10,161 bases of DNA from an uncultured Azospirillum sp. Lineage in GTDB: Bacteria > Pseudomonadota > Alphaproteobacteria > RF32 > CAG-239. The position numbers were made by a program, and so were the translations under genes. The notes under the pieces were generated by a model, which ran no database searches, was not told where the DNA came from, and was given only the letters and a program-made list of their open reading frames with translations. The stretch spans positions 1-10,161 of the forward strand of contig CABUAP010000033.1 of assembly GCA_902489675.1 (NCBI GenBank), in the 5' to 3' direction. Shown here one piece after another: positions 1 through 5,674 of the stretch; positions within the stretch are counted from its first letter, which is position 1, and each line of letters starts with the position of its first letter.

Positions 1-17
1 TTTAAAAAGAAATTCGG

Positions 18-46
18 TTGCTTTTTGTTTATTTAAAAAGTATAAT
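18..46 (+). promoter_or_regulatory. sigma70-type promoter for the 82-aa protein gene
   Basis: The -35 box TTGCTT (18-23) is separated by 17 nt from a perfect TATAAT -10 box (41-46). Transcription would start near 52-54 and leave a leader of about 85 nt before the ATG at 139. The -35 box is only a partial match, but the exact -10 and ideal spacing make the call fairly safe. Confidence 0.65.
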
Positions 47-82
47 ATTCAAGCATTTGATTAGTTTGTATTTATTGTATTA

Positions 83-120
83 AAGAGGTTCAGGGCGCCT
101 GTTAAGGAAGGCATCCTCTT
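83..120 (+). promoter_or_regulatory. structured 5' leader hairpin of the 82-aa protein gene
   Basis: AAGAGG (83-88) can pair with CCTCTT (115-120). Inside it CAGG (91-94) and CCTG (98-101) form a small hairpin. The purine tract AAGGAAGG (104-111), which resembles a Shine-Dalgarno sequence, lies within the enclosed part, 27 nt upstream of the ATG and so too far to serve it in a linear leader. The downstream tract is A-rich rather than T-rich, so this is not a plus-strand terminator. A regulatory or stabilising leader is an inference. Confidence 0.35.
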
Positions 121-138
121 AAAAAATCCTGACGGCCT

Positions 139-387
139 ATGACTTATAAACAGGTTATTTTTTACATTGCGGAAACCAAACGTGGTTTGCGCCGTGAGTT
201 GATTGAGAAAATCGGTTTTGAAAATTATGATCATTTTCGTTCCATCGGCGTTTTGAAAGAAATTTTCATCAACGGTCGGCCGGGTTGGAAGAGCACTTCG
301 GAAGCGGCAAGGCTGAAAAACTTTTACCGCGAGCCGACAGAAGAAGAAAAGCAGGCCGGACGTTTGTTGGCCGAATTGGGAATTTAG
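139..387 (+). CDS. hypothetical small protein, 82 aa
   Basis: I do not recognise a family. The protein is soluble, charged and probably mostly helical, without a signal peptide or membrane segment. Residues about 16-60 (charged helix, then an FENYDHF segment, a short INGRPGW turn, then a segment containing STSEAARLKNFY) have the rhythm of a small winged-helix or helix-turn-helix fold, but no diagnostic motif supports this. The C-terminus (TEEEKQAGRLLAELGI) looks like an amphipathic helix. The ATG at 139 is forced because an in-frame TGA lies at 130-132 and there is no later Met. No good Shine-Dalgarno precedes it. The gene has its own promoter (18-46) and terminator (436-475), so it is a single-gene unit, convergent with the RTX operon. 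That it is a real gene is likely; its function is unknown. Confidence 0.7.
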   Translation: MTYKQVIFYIAETKRGLRRELIEKIGFENYDHFRSIGVLKEIFINGRPGWKSTSEAARLKNFYREPTEEEKQAGRLLAELGI

Positions 388-435
388 CCTTTTTCTTTAA
401 GGAAAGTCGGTATTTTCCGGTATGTTTATGAATTT

Positions 436-475
436 AATAATCCCTGTCTGAAGCGATCAGACGGGGATTATTTTT
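436..475 (+). terminator. intrinsic terminator of the 82-aa protein gene
   Basis: A near-perfect stem pairs AATAATCCCTGTCTGA (436-451) with the segment at 457-472, allowing one T-G pair, around a 5-nt loop. It runs into a T tract ending at 475. It lies 48 nt after the stop codon at 387. Confidence 0.9.
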
Positions 476-481
476 GTATCG

Positions 482-590
482 ATGCTTTACAGACTACCTC
501 CCTTTTCATGGGGGTTGAATGTTAAGGTGTCGTTAGACACCGCTCCACGCTTTTGTGTGTGGTCAAACCGTAAGGTTTGTTTCCTTAACA
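482..590 (+). repeat. family B structured repeat, copy 1 (closed stem with three hairpins)
   Basis: This segment matches 8655-8763 without gaps at about 78% by hand count. It begins with a C-rich/G-rich hairpin (about 496-515). A closing stem TGTTAAG (520-526) with CTTAACA (584-590) then encloses three hairpins: GTGTC/GACAC (527-531 with 536-540, loop GTTA), CCACGC/GTGTGG (545-550 with 557-562) and CAAACC/GGTTTG (564-569 with 574-579, loop GTAA). Weaker similarity may extend to about 605. It sits between the terminator of the upstream gene and the convergent 3' end of the RTX gene. It contains no convincing ORF. It could be an extragenic palindromic (REP/BIME-like) element, a non-autonomous mobile element or a structured RNA; the sequence alone does not decide. 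Confidence 0.75.
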
Positions 591-630
591 GCTCTCCCAG
601 TTTACCGGGGGAAATCTATTGAGGCAAAAA

Positions 631-2730
631 TTATTCCGCTTTTTTATAATATGTTTTATCTGTGCCGAAGAATAAGTCCGGATTTTCTGTTACCGACAGG
701 TGGGTGGAAAGTTCGGTTGAGGCGGAAGGCGCGGCCGCAAACGAGTTCATGGCCTGGATTAACAGTCCCGTTTCCGCCGTTTGGTTGCAGGCGGGAATAT
801 TTGGGGTGAGCGCGGTCTCTTTTTCGGTCCAAAACGAATCGTCAATGGTATTCAAGCAATAACTGTACTGATTTGCCTGTCCGATTTGGCCGGCGATTGT
901 GGTTATTTCCGAAGTTGAAAGACCTGCATATGCCGGATAACGGATGCCGCTGTCAACGAACTTTTCCCCGTTCCATTTCAGCACTTGTCCGTCCGGTTGC
1001 CATATGGTCGGGATGTTGTTTGCGGCCGAACGGCCTTTTTCGGTAACGGCCGCGCCTTTCAAAATGACTTTGTTGCCGTTGTATCCGTATAAAATGAGGT
1101 CGCTGCCGGAAATTTGCGAATTAACAATGCCGCCGGTGCAGTTGACGGTGTCGGATCCGGAATACTCATAAACGGTAACAACGGAATCTTTATTGCCGAC
1201 CATCAAAATGTCTTTGTCATCATCAATCCCCAAATAGACAATGTCGTTTCCGCCTCCCGGAGATATCTGGTCTTTACCCGCGCCGCCTTTAATATAATCA
1301 TCTCCCTCGCCTCCGTAGATTATGTCCTGACCGTTACCGCCGTAGACCGTGTCTTTTCCTTTGCTGCCGTAATATTCATTTTTACCATTACCGAGGTAGA
1401 TGAGGTTTTTATCTGTTTCCAGATCATCACCGCGGCCGCCGTCAACATAATCATTGCCGTTGCCGCCGTGAAATTCGTCGGAACCCATGCCGAGATAAAT
1501 TTTGTTGTTTCCTTCCGCGGTTACAATATCTTGGCCGTTGCCGCCGTAATACTTGTTTTCTCCGCCACCGAGATTAATGACGTTTTTGTCGGCGCGCATA
1601 TCCAGCATGGAAGCGCTTGTGATGTTGTCTGTGGTCAGAAAACCGGCTTTGACAGCGGCGGAACGGGCTGCGTGGTAGTCGCCCGAACCGGCATAGACCA
1701 GATCGTTGCCGTCACCGCCGGTATAAGTATCGGAACCGGCGCCCAGCAAGACGGTATTGTTGCCGGAAAGGGAAACATGGTCATCTGCGGCACTGCCGAC
1801 ATATAAATCGTTGCCGCTGCCCAGATTGGCAAATTTTTTGACTCCGGTTTCTTTTTCTCCGGCGCCGGCATCAACAATATCGTTGCCGTTGCCGGCGATT
1901 ATGGTGTCGTTGTCTCCCCGTCCGGCCACAATATAAGAATCGTTGTCGCTGATGTCTTCAATATAATTGCCGACAGCATTGTCGGAATCGAACAAAAAGT
2001 TATGTTTGCCGTCCGAAATGCGGGCGGAAAAGCCGGTGATTGTTGTTTGGTCGGTTGCCGAGGTGACGTTGTAAAGCTCAATTTTGAGATTGTCGAAATT
2101 AAAATCGTTGCTGTATTTATTGAAAAATTTTTGGCTTATTTTTTCGAGTATTGCGCAATTGCGGACATCTTTTTCTTCCGTACAGTCGGCAAAGGTTTTG
2201 TCTTTGCCGGTATAGTTGAACAGTTGGTCGTTTTTAGGCAAGCGGGTGAACACATCCGTACCTATATATTTTGTGCCGACATATTTGGTCCAGGTGTTGC
2301 AGTTGGGGCCGAATATTTGATAATCAATACCGCCGCCATCGATGCCGCCTGCTGTCAACGCATTGCGAAATGTGGCGTCAAAGAGAATTTGATTGAATAT
2401 GTCCTGAGGGCGGGCAGTGGATATGGTTGCCGTGTAAAAATGATTGTTTTCGGCAAATGTTTGATTGACTTCTATGTCATAAGTTTCATCTTTATAGATT
2501 GTTGAAGCCCATATTTGTTTTTTCCCCTCTATTTCAATGGGAATAGGGACTTTTTTTCTTGTGTCGAACCAAATGATTCCGTCTTTATTAACCAGATCTA
2601 TGCTTTTGATGGACAGCACCTCTCCGTTGTCGTCATATTCAACCAAATCGTACCCGGTATGAGAGGCGATGCCGCCGACAACGGCTACGGCCAGATCCCG
2701 ACTGTGAACCTGTAACTTAAATGTGCTCAT
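631..2730 (-). CDS. RTX-type calcium-binding repeat protein, probably secreted (699 aa)
   Basis: Residues about 268-500 hold glycine/aspartate nonapeptide repeats of the RTX class (GNGNDIVDA, GGDGNDLVY, GGNGNDYVD, GGNGQDIIY, GGEGDDYIK, GGAGKDQIS). Such repeats fold as a calcium-binding beta-roll and are typical of proteins exported by type I secretion. There is no Sec signal peptide, which fits that route, but no secretion genes are in the window. The first roughly 265 residues are a separate domain that I cannot assign; it contains SHTGYDLVEYDDNGE (His24) and IFGPNCNTWTKY (Cys144), discussed as a finding. The C-terminal 200 residues have no RTX repeats and include LLIQAMNSF. Six cysteines (144, 183, 192, 531, 625, 648) are unusual for the class. 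The start at 2730 has a good ribosome binding site (AAGGAG). The lipoprotein gene lies 74 nt upstream on the same strand with no terminator between. Whether it is an adhesin, enzyme or surface protein is open. Confidence 0.85.
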   Translation of the reverse strand: MSTFKLQVHSRDLAVAVVGGIASHTGYDLVEYDDNGEVLSIKSIDLVNKDGIIWFDTRKKVPIPIEIEGKKQIWASTIYKDETYDIEVNQTFAENNHFYTATISTARPQDIFNQILFDATFRNALTAGGIDGGGIDYQIFGPNCNTWTKYVGTKYIGTDVFTRLPKNDQLFNYTGKDKTFADCTEEKDVRNCAILEKISQKFFNKYSNDFNFDNLKIELYNVTSATDQTTITGFSARISDGKHNFLFDSDNAVGNYIEDISDNDSYIVAGRGDNDTIIAGNGNDIVDAGAGEKETGVKKFANLGSGNDLYVGSAADDHVSLSGNNTVLLGAGSDTYTGGDGNDLVYAGSGDYHAARSAAVKAGFLTTDNITSASMLDMRADKNVINLGGGENKYYGGNGQDIVTAEGNNKIYLGMGSDEFHGGNGNDYVDGGRGDDLETDKNLIYLGNGKNEYYGSKGKDTVYGGNGQDIIYGGEGDDYIKGGAGKDQISPGGGNDIVYLGIDDDKDILMVGNKDSVVTVYEYSGSDTVNCTGGIVNSQISGSDLILYGYNGNKVILKGAAVTEKGRSAANNIPTIWQPDGQVLKWNGEKFVDSGIRYPAYAGLSTSEITTIAGQIGQANQYSYCLNTIDDSFWTEKETALTPNIPACNQTAETGLLIQAMNSFAAAPSASTELSTHLSVTENPDLFFGTDKTYYKKAE

Positions 2731-2804
2731 GGAAAACTCCTTTATAAAAATAGTTTATGTTAAATTGTGAATGATAAGATGTTGTAAACGGAATATTTTG
2801 TGGT

Positions 2805-3791
2805 TTAGCCTCCTTTCCGGTTTGTTGCTTGGTTTTCTTCCGGTTTAGGAATTTTGATTTCGTAGACTTTGGAACCGGCGTTAATATAGATTTTTGACGG
2901 ATTTTTCCGTTTGTCCAAGCTGATGGCGAAATTGTCGGCCATGGATTGAATGTCGTCATCTCTGATATCCCAGATCGTAAAGGTGGAATCGGGAAAAAAA
3001 TGTTTAAAAGCAGAAGTTTTATTTAAAATTTCTGTTCTAACTCCCGGTATTTCTTTTTTATAAACAGTACCGGTGAAAGAAAATCCGTCTTTAACGGGAT
3101 CAAAGGAATGGAATTTAATAATTCTTATGCCTATTAATTTTTTTCCGTCGGAAAGCCGAACGGCTTCGAAATGTGCCGTATAGAGGTTTAGATCGGGTTC
3201 TTCGAAAAGAATGATATCTTTGTTGAGGCTGCTGTAACTGCGGGAAAGACGACGATGAACGTTGTCCATTAAAAGAAAATAAATCTCTATTTTTGAATAA
3301 TCAGCTTTGCATTCTTTGTCATTGCATAGGTTGGGCTCCCAGCCGTCTATAGAGTGGCTGCGTCTGACAGCAACTGTTCGTTTGTAGTTATCATATCTTC
3401 CAAGCCGTTTTTTCAAATGGCTGTCTTCATACACAATACATCCGTCTTTTTTGTAACAGTCTTTGATGCTGTTGAACTGAGGAACGGTTTTATAGGCAAC
3501 GTTTTGGTAAGTGTCGGGAAAATAAAAGTTTTTGCTGTTTCGGTATTTTTCCTGGGAATAAATCTTTGCCCATTTGCGGTCGAATTTCTGATGAGGATCC
3601 ATATATATTTTATCCATCAGTTCATATTGGTCTTTGATGCACAGGATCAATTCGTCGGTCGGCAGGTCGGAATTGCAGTTGACGACGGGTCCGTAGGGAT
3701 TATCGCTATAAGCCCCGACAAGGGCCGAGCATCCGGCCAGCATGGCGGTGCCGAGAACAATAAACAGATTGAAGAAATATTTTTTTGGCAT
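2805..3791 (-). CDS. predicted lipoprotein of unknown function (328 aa)
   Basis: The N-terminus is a type II signal peptide: a KK charged start, a hydrophobic core (residues 5-17) and the lipobox LAGC (18-21), so Cys21 should be lipidated and the protein anchored in a membrane facing the periplasm or outside. The mature part has six further cysteines in three close pairs (39/51, 112/118, 156/161), consistent with disulfides in an oxidising compartment. The C-terminal half is rich in short beta-like segments. I recognise no family. The start at 3791 is chosen because AAGGAGG sits 7-8 nt upstream and the signal peptide begins there; a longer in-frame reading to 3914 would run through a neighbouring terminator. 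It is the first gene of a probable operon with the RTX protein, so a role in its export, anchoring or target binding is a guess from context. A perfect inverted repeat at 3820-3842 lies just upstream. Confidence 0.82.
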   Translation of the reverse strand: MPKKYFFNLFIVLGTAMLAGCSALVGAYSDNPYGPVVNCNSDLPTDELILCIKDQYELMDKIYMDPHQKFDRKWAKIYSQEKYRNSKNFYFPDTYQNVAYKTVPQFNSIKDCYKKDGCIVYEDSHLKKRLGRYDNYKRTVAVRRSHSIDGWEPNLCNDKECKADYSKIEIYFLLMDNVHRRLSRSYSSLNKDIILFEEPDLNLYTAHFEAVRLSDGKKLIGIRIIKFHSFDPVKDGFSFTGTVYKKEIPGVRTEILNKTSAFKHFFPDSTFTIWDIRDDDIQSMADNFAISLDKRKNPSKIYINAGSKVYEIKIPKPEENQATNRKGG

Positions 3792-3819
3792 CAACAGCCT
3801 CCTTGGCAAGGTGTTTGAT

Positions 3820-3842
3820 TTTGTGAAACTTATTTTCACAAA
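3820..3842 (-). promoter_or_regulatory. palindromic operator-like site upstream of the lipoprotein-RTX operon
   Basis: TTTGTGAAA (3820-3828) and TTTCACAAA (3834-3842) form a perfect 9-bp inverted repeat around a 5-nt spacer. It lies 28 nt upstream of the lipoprotein start, in the 5' leader or promoter region, and no T tract follows on the coding strand. The dyad has the form of a dimeric repressor or activator site. It loosely recalls TGTGA-N6-TCACA CRP/FNR-type sites, but the half-site spacing differs, so no regulator is named. I could not identify convincing -35/-10 boxes for this operon. Confidence 0.45.
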
Positions 3843-3904
3843 TAATGGTTGTATCTTTTCATCTTTTATGATGTTTGGCAAGCATCTTTTGCTGAGTGCA
3901 GCAT

Positions 3905-3940
3905 GAAAAAACATATGCCCCTATGTTGGCAAAGGGGCAT
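3905..3940 (-). terminator. intrinsic terminator of the pheA-exonuclease operon
   Basis: Read on the minus strand, ATGCCCCT (3940-3933) pairs with AGGGGCAT (3922-3915) around a 10-nt loop and is followed closely by six T residues (plus-strand A tract 3905-3910 region). It lies about 45 nt beyond the exonuclease stop codon at 3985 and separates this operon from the lipoprotein gene downstream on the same strand. Confidence 0.8.
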
Positions 3941-3984
3941 TGCATAAAAATCCGTGCAAAGGAATTTTTTTATATCGGGAAAGT

Positions 3985-4587
3985 TTAAATTATTTGAGCA
4001 AAACCAAGGTGGCGCAGACCGGCAAGAATCGAGTGAACGTCATAGAAAGCATTGTGTTCATCCAGTCCGAGCGCGCGGATTTCGTCTTCAAGGCCGAGCC
4101 GTTTGGCAATTTGGCCGGAGGATTGTTTTTCAACCGGGATGCCGTTTTGGCGGTAGGCTTGTTTGAACCAGCTGGCGATATTGCGATAATCGAGCGGCGA
4201 ATCGTCTTTGATGGCAAACATATCCAGGTTGTAGCCGATGACTTTGCCGTCGGCGATGTCGTCGTCGGGTTGCCAGGCGTGGGAATAGCAGGGCAGCCTG
4301 CCGGCGAATTGTTTGAAACGGGTATAAGCTTCGGGGAAGGGAAGGCCTTCTTGCGCCAACAGCTCGTCGGTAATCCCGGTCAGGTTAATGAAATAATCGG
4401 TCAATTTGGGGGCAAAACAAGGTTTAATATAGAGGTTGAGCTTTTCTGCCACGCTTAAGTTGTTCAAATTGATTTTGAGCGCCGCAATCTGAACGATTTC
4501 GGCCTTTTTCTTTTCTTCTTCCGGGGCGTTGAGGAACCCCTGCCAGGAGGCGTATTCGGTGTCAAAAATGATAAATTGTTCAGTCAT
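3985..4587 (-). CDS. DEDDh-family 3'-5' exonuclease domain protein (200 aa)
   Basis: The protein is a single exonuclease domain of the RNase T/DNA polymerase III epsilon superfamily. Visible motifs are ExoI FDTEY (Asp9, Glu11); EIVQIAAL (30-37), typical of the strand after it; the YFINLTGIT segment (65-73); an Asp-rich segment at 108-110 that may hold the ExoII aspartate; and ExoIII HNAFYD (His178, Asp183), whose H-x4-D spacing marks the DEDDh subclass. The family uses two metal ions to remove nucleotides from 3' ends. The EY after FDT and the INLTGIT-like segment recall the ERI1/KapD branch more than the epsilon proofreading subunit, but the substrate cannot be told. The start at 4587 is chosen for its ribosome binding site (AGGGAGA) and because the conserved motif begins nine residues later. 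Its ATG lies inside the end of pheA (ATGACTGA, 8-nt overlap), so translation is probably coupled. Confidence 0.85.
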   Translation of the reverse strand: MTEQFIIFDTEYASWQGFLNAPEEEKKKAEIVQIAALKINLNNLSVAEKLNLYIKPCFAPKLTDYFINLTGITDELLAQEGLPFPEAYTRFKQFAGRLPCYSHAWQPDDDIADGKVIGYNLDMFAIKDDSPLDYRNIASWFKQAYRQNGIPVEKQSSGQIAKRLGLEDEIRALGLDEHNAFYDVHSILAGLRHLGFAQII

Positions 4588-5425
4588 GATGTTGTTTCTC
4601 CCTGAAAGGACTGGCGGCATAGGTGCCGAGCATATGCAGTTCGTCGGCAAAAAAACTCAGTTCGTCAAAAGCATTTTGGAAAGCAGGACGAGCGGGGTGA
4701 GATTCTATTTCCATATAAAAACGGGCGGAAACAAAGCTGCCGTCGACTTGATAGCTTTCCAGTTTGGTAAGATTGATGCCGTTGGTGGCAAAGCCGCCGA
4801 GCGCTTTGTACAGTGCGGCAGGAATCGATTTGACCCGAAAGACGCAAGAGGTGATAAAACGGCTGCCGTCATCTTCGGGAATTTGGTTTTCGCGGCTCAT
4901 AATGAGAAAACGGGTGGTGTTGTTGCCGTCGTTTTCGATGTTGGATTTTAAGATTTTCAGTCCATATATTTCGGCAGCCAAACGGGAGGCGATTGCCGCT
5001 TTGCTCTTGTCCTGAAAATTGATAATATCCTGACAGGATTTGGCGGTGTCAATACGGGCAATTGCGCTGATTTTGTGTTTTTTCAGAAATTCCGAACACT
5101 GAGCCAGCGCCTGCGGGTGCGATGAGGCGGAAACAATGTCTTCCGGTTTTGACCCTGGGAGGCCGAGCAGCTGGTGTTCCACCCGCAAAAAATATTCGCA
5201 GTTGATGAACAAGCCGGTATCGGGCAGCAGAAAGTGGACGTCCGCAACCCGGCCGGCATTGGAATTTTCGACCGGAATCACCGCGATGTCGGCCAGATTT
5301 TTTTGCACCATATCCATCGCCTGTTCAAAGGTTTCGCACGAAAGATAGCTTTGTCCGGGATAAATGTTTTGCGCGGCAATATGCGAGTAGGCGCCGGCCA
5401 CTCCCTGATAAACAATTTTTAACAT
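4580..5425 (-). CDS. pheA: prephenate dehydratase, monofunctional (281 aa)
   Basis: This enzyme converts prephenate to phenylpyruvate in the cytosol, the committed step to phenylalanine. The catalytic domain spans residues about 1-185: an N-terminal GVAGAYSHIAAQ segment (families usually show G-x-G-T/A-F/Y-S), PVENSNAGRV (51-60), SSHPQALAQC (101-110), the AAIASRLAAEIYGL stretch (143-156) and the hallmark TTRF (170-173), whose Thr is catalytic in the family. An ACT regulatory domain follows (about 192-275), with NGINLTKLESY; ESY replaces the ESRP phenylalanine-binding motif of many homologues. There is no chorismate mutase domain, so it is the monofunctional type, and the length is normal. The start at 5425 is preferred to an in-frame ATG at 5461 because GGAGA precedes it at suitable distance and the domain starts directly; the longer start would lie at or upstream of the predicted transcription start. 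It is first in an operon with the overlapping exonuclease gene and is divergent from ppdK. Confidence 0.93.
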   Translation of the reverse strand: MLKIVYQGVAGAYSHIAAQNIYPGQSYLSCETFEQAMDMVQKNLADIAVIPVENSNAGRVADVHFLLPDTGLFINCEYFLRVEHQLLGLPGSKPEDIVSASSHPQALAQCSEFLKKHKISAIARIDTAKSCQDIINFQDKSKAAIASRLAAEIYGLKILKSNIENDGNNTTRFLIMSRENQIPEDDGSRFITSCVFRVKSIPAALYKALGGFATNGINLTKLESYQVDGSFVSARFYMEIESHPARPAFQNAFDELSFFADELHMLGTYAASPFREKQHHD

Positions 5426-5451
5426 CAAAATATTCTCCGAAAATTTGGCCG

Positions 5452-5480
5452 AGGCTAGCACAAGCGGTGCAAACTGTCAA
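5452..5480 (-). promoter_or_regulatory. sigma70-type promoter for the pheA-exonuclease operon
   Basis: On the minus strand a perfect TTGACA -35 (5480-5475) is followed after 17 nt by TAGCCT (5457-5452), preceded by TGC as an extended -10. The expected transcription start is near 5445, giving a leader of about 20 nt, enough for the GGAGA site but too short for an attenuator or leader peptide. Confidence 0.65.
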
Positions 5481-5547
5481 GCGGGCGACATTTGGACGCA
5501 GAATTTGGCTGCCGGCTGTTAATAACCGGACGGGGCAAAAAATTTTG

Positions 5548-5575
5548 CTTGAAGAATCGCCGGAAGTGTTATAAC
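5548..5575 (+). promoter_or_regulatory. candidate promoter for ppdK
   Basis: TATAAC (5570-5575) is a good -10 match, with CTTGAA (5548-5553, 16-nt spacer) or TTGCTT (5545-5550, 19-nt spacer) as weak -35 options. A second possibility is TTGAAC (5579-5584) with TATTTT (5603-5608). The rest of the divergent region 5426-5674 holds an imperfect CCGG-anchored palindrome centred on TTAA (5512-5529) and nothing else I can name. Confidence 0.35.
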
Positions 5576-5674
5576 TTCTTGAACTGAATTTGTTTAAAAT
5601 CATATTTTGCATGAATTTTTTTGAGAAGTGTGATTTTTGTATCAACCTTAATAGCTATAGGAGCTAAAATAACC

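Noticed and set aside
1114..1806. A 230-codon plus-strand open frame inside the RTX gene
   Set aside because: It is the complement of the glycine/aspartate repeats, giving V/I/A-rich low-complexity sequence. The minus-strand RTX frame explains the region.
2805..3914. A longer lipoprotein reading starting at 3914
   Set aside because: It would overlap the upstream operon's terminator, lacks a ribosome binding site and would bury the signal peptide. The start at 3791 has AAGGAGG.
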